A DNA stretch of 64,000 nucleotides from Sphingomonas spermidinifaciens (lineage in GTDB: Bacteria > Pseudomonadota > Alphaproteobacteria > Sphingomonadales > Sphingomonadaceae), in assembly GCF_002351485.1 (NCBI RefSeq), contig NZ_NWMW01000001.1:1-64000 (forward strand), written 5' to 3'. A model generated the notes under the pieces. That model worked only from the letters and a program-made list of their open reading frames with translations. It was not told the DNA's origin and searched no databases. Positions 47,401-56,252 of this stretch are shown here, in pieces. Made by a program: the position numbers and the translations under genes. Within the stretch, counting starts at the first letter, position 1, and each line of letters begins with the position of its first letter.

Positions 47401-47958
47401 TCAGCGCGCGTAGGCGTCGATCAGGGAGCCGACGTAATCGGGCGAGGCCCCGGTCAGTTCGGGAAGCGCACGCGCCGCCGGCGCCTCGCCGCCTGCGGGG
47501 TAGATGAAGCCGTAGGTGGGATAGGTGCTGCCGCCCAGCCCCTTGTTGTCGCGGTACCAGACGCGCACCCGGCTCCAGTCGCCGCGGTCAGAAACGTCGA
47601 ACAGCGTCACGTCCTGCTCGGCGCGCCCGCGCTCGCCGGCGAAGCGCGACCAGTTGGCATGGGTCAGCATGACCACGCGGTCCTCGACGATGCGGCTGAC
47701 GACGGCGACGTGGCCGAGGCGAAGCTGGCTGCTCTGCGCGAAGACGAGCACCGCGCCCACGCGCGGGCGGCGGCCGCGCTGGTACTTGCCCTTGGCCTGA
47801 TCCCACCAGGTCCAGGCGTCGCCCCAGATCTGGATGCCCGATACCGCGCGGGCAAAGGGCACGCATTGGCCATTATACTGCTCGATGATGTTTGCCTTCG
47901 CCTGCACCGCGGCAAACATCGCCGCCAGCACGCAGACCAAGAACGCGAGAATACGCAT
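47401..47958 (-). CDS. exported CHAP domain amidase/endopeptidase-like protein
   Basis: 185 residues with signal peptide 1-22 (MRILAFLVCVLAAMFAAVQA). CHAP domain: catalytic cysteine C32 in NGQCVPFARAVSG, histidine H83 in LGHVAVVSRI, and a polar residue near N102 in THANWS. CHAP enzymes cut peptidoglycan cross-links or stems. The C-terminus (FIYPAGGEAPAARALPELTG) is not part of the fold. It lies in the MoxR-VWA cluster. Confidence 0.88.
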   Translation of the reverse strand: MRILAFLVCVLAAMFAAVQAKANIIEQYNGQCVPFARAVSGIQIWGDAWTWWDQAKGKYQRGRRPRVGAVLVFAQSSQLRLGHVAVVSRIVEDRVVMLTHANWSRFAGERGRAEQDVTLFDVSDRGDWSRVRVWYRDNKGLGGSTYPTYGFIYPAGGEAPAARALPELTGASPDYVGSLIDAYAR

Positions 47959-48060
47959 CGCTCACCGCCCCCCGATGTCCTGGACGGCATGCAGTTTATG
48001 CAAGCGACCTCGCCATTCGGTTTCGCGCTCTGGTTAACAACGGTAACTTCTGAGACCCGC

Positions 48061-49062
48061 CTACCGCTTCTTGTCGTCCATGCTGATCGAAGCGATCGGC
48101 TTGCGCTGGCCCGACAGCACGGGGCCGAGGGCGCCGCTGATTGCAGCCTCGGGTGCGGGCGGGCGGTCATAGGCTTCGATCAGCGCGGTCTGATCATGGG
48201 TCTGGAGAAACAGGCCGCTGAGTTTGGGCTTGGTGTCGATCAGGGTCGGGCGCGTCGCCGCGGCGATACCCGAGTCGCCGATCAGCATCACCCAGTTGGC
48301 CCCGTCGCGCTCGCGAAAGACGGTGGCGATGGGCGCTAGCCGGTCGTCGCGCACGCGGCACCAGCCGCTATCGTCCTTTGCCGGCCCACTCGCGCCGCGC
48401 GCCGCCATCTGCGCCAGCGCGCCACCCTCGACCAGCGTGCGCATCTGCTCGGCCGTGTCGGTCACCGGCGTGCTGATCGTCGCGGGCGGCGCGGCGCCTT
48501 CGCACTCCGCGATGTGCGCCAGCGGGTTGTCGTCGGCCTTACCCAGTCGCATCGCCGCGACGAAGCGATCGAGTCGCCCATCCAGCGCCTGCGCGTCGAG
48601 CGACCGGGAGCTCAGACGCACCTTGATCAGCCACTCGCCATGATTGACGATCAGCAGTGCGGTCGATCGAAAGCCCTTGGTCCTGCCGTCGAGCGTATAG
48701 ACCTGGCGCAGGCCGTTGGGCGCAGCGGCACCGAACAGGGTCACTTCCCACGGTGGCGGCAGGTCGCCGGACAGGCCGACATTCCCTCGCATCGCCGCCT
48801 CGGTCCGGTGGAACCAAAGCCCCGCATCGGGATAGGCCGAGCGATAGACGTAGAGTGTCGCCGCGTCCTCGTCGGTGCCGTACTGGACCCAGATGTTCGC
48901 TTGCTTGCCGTCGCTCGCGTCGCGCGTCTCGCCCTTCCGAAAATCGTCGCCGATTGCGTCGGGCACACGAAGTCCCGTCGGCTTGTGGACCCAGTCCGCT
49001 TTCGCCGTCGCCGGCACCGCGACCAAGGCCGCCGCGATCATTCCTATGCGAATCATCTGCAT
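48061..49062 (-). CDS. exported protein of unknown function
   Basis: 333 residues with signal peptide 1-22 (MIRIGMIAAALVAVPATAKA), then DWVHKPTGLRVPDAIGDDF. The mature part has two mixed alpha/beta halves; RSAYPDAGLWFHRTEAAMRG and TALLIVNHGEWLIKVRLSSR are conserved-looking, with two cysteines (IAECEGA, SGWCRVRD). No family recognised. It lies between MoxR and CHAP on the same strand. Confidence 0.75.
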   Translation of the reverse strand: MQMIRIGMIAAALVAVPATAKADWVHKPTGLRVPDAIGDDFRKGETRDASDGKQANIWVQYGTDEDAATLYVYRSAYPDAGLWFHRTEAAMRGNVGLSGDLPPPWEVTLFGAAAPNGLRQVYTLDGRTKGFRSTALLIVNHGEWLIKVRLSSRSLDAQALDGRLDRFVAAMRLGKADDNPLAHIAECEGAAPPATISTPVTDTAEQMRTLVEGGALAQMAARGASGPAKDDSGWCRVRDDRLAPIATVFRERDGANWVMLIGDSGIAAATRPTLIDTKPKLSGLFLQTHDQTALIEAYDRPPAPEAAISGALGPVLSGQRKPIASISMDDKKR

Positions 49063-49127
49063 CCCCCCAAACGCGGCGACAGCGTGATGCGCGAAAGTGC
49101 GGCGCGCGAGCGCTTTTTTTCAGTCGT

Positions 49128-49970
<843 letters not shown>

Positions 49971-50039
49971 GGCGGTCCTTTCATCGTCAAAGGACCGGTT
50001 ATGGCGGCGCGCGGCGGGCGGCAAGCGCCCGCGTGGCCG

Positions 50040-50705
50040 TCAGCCGGCGTTGCGCGCGCTGGCCCGCGCCTCGAGCAAGTCCCACAAGCCGCGCTGCTGG
50101 GCGAGGAGCTGCTGCGCGCCGAACAGCGCGGCGCGCTCGCCCGCGGGGCCGCTGGCGACGCTGTCGAGAGCGGTGACGGTCGCGACCGGGTCGGGCAGAC
50201 TGGCGGGCGAAGGGTCGAGCCCCAGCCGCCCGGCCGCGCCGTCGAGGACGTCGCGGATCACGGCCCAATCGAACACCAGCGCCGCCGCGGCGCCGATTGC
50301 GCAGCCCACCCGGTCCGACCGCACCAACGTGTCGAGCGCATGCCGCTGGCCCGAAACCGCGGCCTCGCTTTCGGCCTGACCCGGCGTGCTGGGGAGCGGC
50401 CCGGCGGCGGAAACCAACGCGGCGATCCGCTCGCGCTCGGCGACGAAGGCGGCTGCTGCATCCTCCAGCCAGGGCACGACCGCCTCGGGCTGGCCGTGCG
50501 CCAGTGCTTGATCGTGCACACCGGGATAGCGGCCGTGCAGGATGCAGATGATGTGTACCGCATCGGCGACGTCGCGCATCGGCGCCGCCGGCGACAGCAG
50601 CGTGCGGGCATGCGGATGTGCCGCCGTCCCGTCCGCGGCGACCAGTGCAGCGATGACCCCCGCGATGCCGCGCGACCCATCCGCCCGAATCGTCTCCGCC
50701 GACAT
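50040..50705 (-). CDS. unknown cytosolic helical protein
   Basis: 221 residues, alanine-rich and mostly helical, without signal or membrane segment. MRDVADAVHIICILHGRYPG and RQHALDTLVRSDRVGCAIGA-type stretches look conserved, but I recognise no domain. It sits between MoxR and the Phd-PAS gene on the minus strand with 69- and 107-base gaps. Confidence 0.65.
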   Translation of the reverse strand: MSAETIRADGSRGIAGVIAALVAADGTAAHPHARTLLSPAAPMRDVADAVHIICILHGRYPGVHDQALAHGQPEAVVPWLEDAAAAFVAERERIAALVSAAGPLPSTPGQAESEAAVSGQRHALDTLVRSDRVGCAIGAAAALVFDWAVIRDVLDGAAGRLGLDPSPASLPDPVATVTALDSVASGPAGERAALFGAQQLLAQQRGLWDLLEARASARNAG

Positions 50706-50812
50706 TTTCGCCCCTTTTCGACTGCTTGGTCACGTCCGCCACATGGCGGTGCGCTGGCGTACCCCGAGGACCTATACCGAGAGGCGTAAAGACCTGGTTG
50801 ATCCGACGTTCA

Positions 50813-51700
50813 TCAATTGTGGAGATCGTGGACGACCCGGATCGCGATGGTGACGTGCTCGACGCCCACCCGCGTGCGCTCGGCGGCGAGGGAGAGGTCT
50901 GCGGCGACCGCCCCGCCGTCCCGTCGTTGCAGGCGTGCGGCGGCATGGCGGGGGGCACCGTCACCGATCACCGCCTCGATTGCCTCCGCAACGGCGTGGC
51001 GGTCGGCGGCGTCGAGCAGCGTGACGAAGCGGACCGCCATCAGCGTCGTCCGTTCGATCCCGACCAACGGGGTCATCGACGCGCTGACCGCATCGACATA
51101 GCCGCGCAAATTGACGCGCACCCATGCCGTCCCCGCCAGCGCGTCGAACGCCGCCTCCAGCGCCGAAAGACGATGCGCGCTCGCCTGGCCCTCGTCATCG
51201 GCGCTGACGTCGTCGACGATCATCAGCGCATCCTCACCATGCGGCACGATGACGATGCGGTAGCGCCGTTCGCGCAGCGCGATTTCGGCCTGTTCGGACG
51301 TGCCGACGCGCCGCGCCCGATCGGCGAGGTCGAGGAGAAAGCGGCCCACCGCCTCGCCGAAAAGGCGCGCGATCGGCTGTCCGGCGCCGCCCGCACCGAA
51401 CGCGACCCGCGCGGCGCGGTTGACCTCGCGCACCCGCCCGCCCGGATCGACGACGATCACGCTCTCGCGCATGGCATCCATCAGCAGCGTCGCCATCGTC
51501 GCGTCGGGCGCGGTCTCGTGCGGGAGGCATAAGCGGCGCATCAGGTCGAGCGACGTCAGAACCAGGCTGGGCCGCCCGCGCCGCAGCACGAACACCGGCT
51601 GCTGAAGCGCGCGCTCCTGCCACAGGCCGAACTGCCGCACGAGTTCGGAGGCAGTGACGCAGGCGTCGGGGCCAACGGCCAGTTGATCGACATCGCTCAT
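50813..51700 (-). CDS. PAS domain protein with N-terminal Phd/YefM-like domain
   Basis: 295 residues. Residues 15-60 (ACVTASELVRQFGLWQERAL, QQPVFVLRRGRPSLVLTSLD) fit the Phd/YefM antitoxin DNA-binding fold: a short helix, then VxRRGRPxxVL. Two PAS domains follow (about 70-165, with MRESVIVVDPGGRVREVNRA, and 185-290, with LRGYVDAVSASMTPLVGIER). No kinase, GGDEF or other output is present, so the Phd-like part is the likely output. Divergent from the phosphate transporter. No toxin gene is adjacent. Confidence 0.78.
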   Translation of the reverse strand: MSDVDQLAVGPDACVTASELVRQFGLWQERALQQPVFVLRRGRPSLVLTSLDLMRRLCLPHETAPDATMATLLMDAMRESVIVVDPGGRVREVNRAARVAFGAGGAGQPIARLFGEAVGRFLLDLADRARRVGTSEQAEIALRERRYRIVIVPHGEDALMIVDDVSADDEGQASAHRLSALEAAFDALAGTAWVRVNLRGYVDAVSASMTPLVGIERTTLMAVRFVTLLDAADRHAVAEAIEAVIGDGAPRHAAARLQRRDGGAVAADLSLAAERTRVGVEHVTIAIRVVHDLHN

Positions 51701-51732
51701 GGCCTGGAAAATGCAGCATCCTGCCGCGACGA

Positions 51733-51753
51733 GGAACGGGGCACCTCCGTTCC
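51733..51753. promoter_or_regulatory. palindrome upstream of the Phd-PAS gene
   Basis: Perfect arms GGAACGG / CCGTTCC with a 7-base centre, 33 bases before the ATG at 51700. A candidate operator, possibly for the Phd-like domain itself. Confidence 0.4.
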
Positions 51754-51830
51754 GGAGCGGTCTGGCGCCATTGGCGGCGCATTCGATCCGGGTTGGATCC
51801 GATCGGCCGCCGAGCCGATCGATCGACGCC

Positions 51831-51849
51831 CTGTCATAAATCGGTCATC
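51831..51849 (+). promoter_or_regulatory. Pho box of the phosphate transporter
   Basis: CTGTCATAAATCGGTCATC: two 7-base direct repeats (CTGTCAT, CGGTCAT) 4 bases apart, as in the PhoB consensus CTGTCAT-N4-CTGTCAT. It lies 24 bases before the PiT ATG. Confidence 0.75.
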
Positions 51850-51872
51850 ATCGTGCGACAGGGGCGAGAGCC

Positions 51873-53525
51873 ATGGCCACCGCCGCTCTAGAGCCCGCCG
51901 ATCCGCTCAGTCCTATCGGCGGAGGCCCCGATCTCGATCGCCGCCACCATCCCGTCGCCCGCATGCTGTTCATGGGGCTACTCATCGGCGGGTTCGTCTT
52001 TGCCTGTGCCAGTGTCCTGATCGACACGCAGCAGGTCGGCGAGCAGCTGGCGCTCGGCGTGTTCGCCTTCCTTGCGCTCGCATTGGTCATCGCGCTCGGC
52101 TTCGAGTTCGTGAACGGCTTTCACGACACCGCCAATGCGGTCGCGACGGTGATCTATACCAACTCGATGCCCGCTCATTTCGCGGTGGTCTGGTCGGGCT
52201 TCTTCAACTTCCTGGGCGTGATGCTGTCGTCGGGCGCGGTCGCCTATGCGATCATCACGCTGCTGCCTGTCGAGCTGATCCTCAACGTGGGGTCTAGCGC
52301 GGGCTATGCGATGATCTTCGCGCTGCTGCTCGCAGCGGTGCTGTGGAACCTCGCCACCTGGTATGTTGGGCTGCCCAATTCGTCGAGCCATACGCTGATC
52401 GGGTCGGTGCTGGGCGTGGGCGTCGCCAACCAGCTGATGGCCGCCGGGTCGAAGGTGGGGACGGCGGGCGTCGACTGGAGCCAGGCACAGAAGGTGCTGA
52501 CCGGCCTTGCCATCGCCCCGGCGATCGGCTTCGTCGCGGCGTTCGTCCTGCTATTTGCGATGCGCCGCGTGCTGCGCAACAAGGCGCTCTACGAGGCGCC
52601 CAAACGCGACGCCGCGCCGCCGCGCGGGATCCGTGCGCTGCTGATCTTCACCTGCACCGCGGTTTCGTTCAGTCACGGGTCGAACGACGGGCAGAAGGGT
52701 ATGGGCCTCATCATGCTCATCCTGATCGGCTGCGCCCCCACCGCCTATGCGCTCAACCGGACGATGCCCGAAAGCGCGACCCCGGCCTTCGTCCAGTCGG
52801 CCGATCGCGCCGCCGCGGTGTTCGCAGCGAAGGGTGGCCCGGCGCCGTTGCCGGTCGAAAATGCGCGGACGATCCTGACCGGTGCGCTGCAGGCGCGGCG
52901 CGTCGACACGCCCGACGCCTACGCCTCGATCGCCACGCTGTCGCGTGATGTCGCCGGTCGCGTCGGCAGCTACGGCGCGCTGGCAAAGGTCCCTGCAGCG
53001 GCAACGCCCAATCTGCGCGCCGACATGTACCTCGTCCTTGATTCGACCAAGCTTGCGCTGAAGGACAAGGCCGTCGAGCGTCGCTTCTCCGCGGCGGAGA
53101 TCGGTGCGCTCGACAGTTATGCCAAGCAGCTAGAGCAGGGCACGCGCTTCATTCCGCTCTGGGTCAAGATCGCCGTCGCGCTGGCGCTCGGCCTCGGTAC
53201 GATGGTCGGCTGGCGTCGGATCGTCGTCACCGTGGGCGAAAAGATCGGCAAGCAGCATCTGACCTATGGCATGGGCGCCTCGGCCGAACTGGTCGCCGCC
53301 TGCACCATCCTCGCCGCCGACCGTTTCGGCCTGCCCGTATCGACGACGCACATCCTGTCGTCGGGCGTTGCCGGCGCCGCGGTCGCCAACGGGCAGGGGC
53401 TTCAGGCGCGGACGATCCGCAACATGGCGCTCGCCTGGTGCCTGACGCTTCCGGTTGCGATGGCGCTGTCGGGCGGGCTCTACTGGCTCTTGCTGACAAT
53501 CGTGCGCGCGACGGGCAACGCCTGA
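51873..53525 (+). CDS. inorganic phosphate transporter, PiT family
   Basis: 550 residues, longer than typical PiT (about 330-500). Conserved repeats: FEFVNGFHDTANAVATVIYT in the first half, LPNSSSHTLIGSVLGVG, the second-half FSHGSNDGQKGMGLIMLILI, and LPVSTTHILSSGVAGAA. A soluble insertion of about 130 residues (roughly 305-435) separates the two halves; it is helical and has no recognised domain. The Pho box upstream indicates phosphate-starvation control by PhoB (inferred). Confidence 0.93.
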   Translation: MATAALEPADPLSPIGGGPDLDRRHHPVARMLFMGLLIGGFVFACASVLIDTQQVGEQLALGVFAFLALALVIALGFEFVNGFHDTANAVATVIYTNSMPAHFAVVWSGFFNFLGVMLSSGAVAYAIITLLPVELILNVGSSAGYAMIFALLLAAVLWNLATWYVGLPNSSSHTLIGSVLGVGVANQLMAAGSKVGTAGVDWSQAQKVLTGLAIAPAIGFVAAFVLLFAMRRVLRNKALYEAPKRDAAPPRGIRALLIFTCTAVSFSHGSNDGQKGMGLIMLILIGCAPTAYALNRTMPESATPAFVQSADRAAAVFAAKGGPAPLPVENARTILTGALQARRVDTPDAYASIATLSRDVAGRVGSYGALAKVPAAATPNLRADMYLVLDSTKLALKDKAVERRFSAAEIGALDSYAKQLEQGTRFIPLWVKIAVALALGLGTMVGWRRIVVTVGEKIGKQHLTYGMGASAELVAACTILAADRFGLPVSTTHILSSGVAGAAVANGQGLQARTIRNMALAWCLTLPVAMALSGGLYWLLLTIVRATGNA

Positions 53526-53704
53526 TCCACCACCGTCAGCGGAGGCGCGGCATCGCTGCGCACGTCGCGGACGATCAAGGCGATCTCGCGCTCGATGGTG
53601 TCGAGATTGTGTGCCGAGGGTTCGGCCCAGGCGGTCAGCAGGCCGGCAAACATAGCGGCGGCGACGGCCAAAGCCAGACGACCGGTGCGGCGATTGTCGC
53701 GCAT
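53480..53704 (-). CDS. small exported or membrane-anchored protein
   Basis: 74 residues with an N-terminal hydrophobic segment (LALAVAAAMFAGLLTAWAEP), which may be a signal peptide, and a short charged remainder (DTIEREIALIVRDVRSDAAP). GGGAGAGAG directly precedes the ATG, the best reason to accept it. It overlaps the convergent PiT gene by 46 bases. No family recognised. Confidence 0.45.
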   Translation of the reverse strand: MRDNRRTGRLALAVAAAMFAGLLTAWAEPSAHNLDTIEREIALIVRDVRSDAAPPLTVVDQALPVARTIVSKSQ

Positions 53705-53771
53705 CTCTCTCTCCCTTCGCTGTCGGAGCGTCGGGCTAGTTTGCGGTTCGTGAGCCTTAGCTGAACGGCCC

Positions 53772-54308
53772 TTAGCCTTCGCGGAGCAGCGTCAGCCGCG
53801 CCTTGCCATGCACGCGGGAGGTATCGATCGCGAAGCCCTTCACCTCGGGCGTTTCGTCCTTCGCCGTCTCTATGCTCACCCAGGTGGCCGGCCCGACCCA
53901 GCCGAGGCGGCCCAGCCGGTCGAGCGCGACCGAACCGGCGCCGGTGCCGTATGGCGGGTCCATCAGAATGAGGTCGAGCGGCTGCGCGACCGGCCCGAGC
54001 GCCAGCACCGACTGCGCGCGGATGTCGAGCTTTCGTCCGAGCTTCGCGCCGTTCGCCTTCAGCGCGTCGAGCGCGGCGCGATCCTGCTCGACGAAAACGC
54101 AGGTGGCGGCGCCTCGCGACAGCGCCTCCAGACCCAGCGCGCCCGAACCGGCGAACAGGTCGGCGACCGCGAGCCCCTCGAAGCTGCCGACGCGACTGAG
54201 CAGCATCGAGAACAGCGCCTCGCGCACGCGGTCAGCGGTCGGGCGGGTGGCATCGCCCTTGGGCGCGATCAGCGGACGGCCGCGGTCGGTGCCGGCGATG
54301 ATGCGCAT
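53772..54308 (-). CDS. rsmD: 16S rRNA (guanine(966)-N2)-methyltransferase
   Basis: 178 residues. MRIIAGTDRGRPLIAPKGDATRPT opening, SAM-binding VADLFAGSGALGLEALSRGA, and the catalytic DPPYGTG are typical RsmD. The ATG shares a base with the rluB stop, so the two rRNA-modification genes are coupled. Confidence 0.95.
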   Translation of the reverse strand: MRIIAGTDRGRPLIAPKGDATRPTADRVREALFSMLLSRVGSFEGLAVADLFAGSGALGLEALSRGAATCVFVEQDRAALDALKANGAKLGRKLDIRAQSVLALGPVAQPLDLILMDPPYGTGAGSVALDRLGRLGWVGPATWVSIETAKDETPEVKGFAIDTSRVHGKARLTLLREG

Positions 54309-55657
54309 CAGCGCGGCCCCTTGCGCGGGCCGCCGGGGCGACTGCCCGGCCGGCGCGGCGATCCGTCCCCGCGCGGCGGGCGGCCCCCGGCGGGCCGTTC
54401 GCCGCGTGGGGGGCGTGCAGCTTCGTCACGGGGTGAACGCGAGGAACCGGTGCGCGGCTTGGCCGGGCGCTCGGTGCGCGCGGCGCGGTCGCCTTCGGCG
54501 CGCGGGCTTAGCGTCCCGGCCCCGCGATCCGTCGCCGTGCCGCGCGCCGTTCGTTCGCCGGGATGGCGCGGCCGCTCTACGCGTGGCTTTTCAGCGCCGA
54601 ACTTGCTGTCGCTGGTGCGCCGGGGCTTGCCGCGCTGGTTGCGGACCGGCGTGGCCGCATCCGGGGACACGTCGTCGCGGCTCGGCCGACCGCGCTGCGC
54701 GTCGCGCCCGGGCAGGCGACGGCGGTCGGTCTCCAGCCTCTCCGGTTGTTCGCGCTTGCGGACGGCCGCGGGGCGCGCGGCCCCAGGGGCGCGTCGCGGC
54801 CCCCGCTCGGCAGGCGCGGCACTCGGACGGCGCGGCGTGCGCTCGACGGGCGCCTCCTCGTCGCGCTCGGCCTTGACCGGGCGCGCGCTTGTGACGAGGG
54901 GCGTGTCGCTGCGCTTGTCAGCGGGCAGCTTCAATTCGCGGCGGAACTGGATGAGGTCGTGCTGGCGCACCTCGTCCACTGCGCCCACCGGCATGTCGGC
55001 CAGCGGAACCGGGCCGTAGCTCGTGCGGATGAGGCGGCTGACGCGCAGCCCCAGATGCTCGAGCACGCGGCGCACCTCGCGGTTCTTGCCCTCCGTGAGC
55101 GTCATCTCGACCCAGACGTTCGCGCCGGTACGCCGCTCCAGATTTGCGTCGATCGAGCCGTAGCGCACGCCCTCGATCTCGATCCCCTCGATCAGATCCT
55201 CGAGCTGCGCCTGGCTGATCTCGCCAAAGGCGCGCGCGCGGTAGGTGCGCTTGACCTTTGTCGCGGGCAGCTCGAGCGCGCGCTTCAGTTCGCCGTCGGT
55301 GGTGAGGAGCAACAGCCCCTCGGTATTGAGGTCGAGGCGGCCGACGGGGACGACGCGCGGCATGTCCCTCGGCAGCACGTCATAGATCGTCCGCCGCCCG
55401 CTGAAATCGCGCTCCGCGGTCAGCACTCCCGCGGGCTTGTGAAAACGGAACAGGCGCGCAGGGGCGGGGGCCGCCACCGGCTGTCCATCGACGGTGACGC
55501 CGCGCAGATTGGAAAGGATCGTCGCGGGCGTCTCGACGGGCAAGCCGTCGATGGCGATGCGGCGATCCTCGATCATCCGCTCGATCTCTCGCCGTGACGC
55601 GATTCCGGCACGGGCGAGCAATTTGGCGATGCGATGCTGTTCTGGGGGCTTGGACAC
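54308..55657 (-). CDS. rluB: pseudouridine synthase RluB/RsuA family with long arginine-rich tail
   Basis: 449 residues from a GTG at 55657. S4 domain (8-60, RIAKLLARAGIASRREIERM), catalytic domain with D109 in VGRLDLNTEGLLLLT, TEGKNREVRRVLEHLG and SRLIRTSYGPVPL. From about residue 245 a 200-residue tail rich in R, P, G, S and E follows, with repeats such as RPSAAPAERGPRRAPG and SRPGGPRKGPR. The tail is likely disordered and RNA-binding. Upstream in-frame starts to 56101 would overlap the response regulator and are rejected. Confidence 0.92.
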   Translation of the reverse strand: MSKPPEQHRIAKLLARAGIASRREIERMIEDRRIAIDGLPVETPATILSNLRGVTVDGQPVAAPAPARLFRFHKPAGVLTAERDFSGRRTIYDVLPRDMPRVVPVGRLDLNTEGLLLLTTDGELKRALELPATKVKRTYRARAFGEISQAQLEDLIEGIEIEGVRYGSIDANLERRTGANVWVEMTLTEGKNREVRRVLEHLGLRVSRLIRTSYGPVPLADMPVGAVDEVRQHDLIQFRRELKLPADKRSDTPLVTSARPVKAERDEEAPVERTPRRPSAAPAERGPRRAPGAARPAAVRKREQPERLETDRRRLPGRDAQRGRPSRDDVSPDAATPVRNQRGKPRRTSDSKFGAEKPRVERPRHPGERTARGTATDRGAGTLSPRAEGDRAARTERPAKPRTGSSRSPRDEAARPPRGERPAGGRPPRGDGSPRRPGSRPGGPRKGPR

Positions 55658-55787
55658 GGTGGCGGCTGATAGTGCAAGCAGGCGCCGGCGGCAAAAAAAT
55701 CTCGCGCCGGGATCGTCCGCCGCGAGTAGGATGTTCTGCACGCCATGGCCCTCGGGGCCGAGTCGCGTAAGGGAAATTACATCGGCC

Positions 55788-56216
55788 ATGATGTTCGGAC
55801 GCAAGAAGCGGCGGATCACCCGCATCCTCATCGTCGAGGACGAGCCGCTGGTGGCGTTCGACACCGAGTATTTTCTGAGCGAGTCGGGGTTCGAGGTCGT
55901 CGCCACGCTCGACCGCGTGGCTGATGCCGTCGCGATCCTCACGACTACCGAGATCGACCTGGTGCTGGTCGATGTGGAGCTGGCCGACGGCAGCGGCGTA
56001 TCGGTCGCCGAGCAGGCTGGCGCCAGCGGCGCGCTCGTCCTGTTCGTGACGGGCAATTGTCCGGGCGAGGCGCGATCGCTCGCCGCCGGTTGTCTCGCCA
56101 AACCCTATCCGCAGCGAGACCTGCTCACCGCGATCGATGCGATCGAGAAGACGCTGGCCGGCAAGCCCCCCAAGCGCCTGCCGCAGAGCTTCAGCCTGTT
56201 TGCGCAGGCCGCGTAG
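55788..56216 (+). CDS. single-domain response regulator (receiver only)
   Basis: 142 residues: basic N-terminus MMFGRKKRRITR, then a CheY-like receiver with acidic pair in VEDEP, phosphoacceptor D62 in LVLVDVELADGSG, switch T88 in LFVTGN and K105 in CLAKPYPQRD. No output domain. The C-terminal tail has LPQSFSLFAQAA. Single-domain receivers of this kind act in alphaproteobacterial phosphorelays, but no kinase is adjacent. Divergent from rluB. Start is the first of two ATGs (55788, 55791). Confidence 0.9.
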   Translation: MMFGRKKRRITRILIVEDEPLVAFDTEYFLSESGFEVVATLDRVADAVAILTTTEIDLVLVDVELADGSGVSVAEQAGASGALVLFVTGNCPGEARSLAAGCLAKPYPQRDLLTAIDAIEKTLAGKPPKRLPQSFSLFAQAA

Positions 56217-56252
56217 CCCGATCGTGCCCCCGCCTGCACGGGAGCTTGGCAG

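Noticed and set aside
51733..51753. GGAAC...GTT read as an EcfG promoter
   Set aside because: Spacing between the boxes is only 11 bases, not 16-17, and the sequence is better explained as a palindrome.
55658..56101. N-terminal extension of rluB
   Set aside because: In frame but runs antisense through the response regulator and its promoter region; the GTG at 55657 sits just before the S4 domain.
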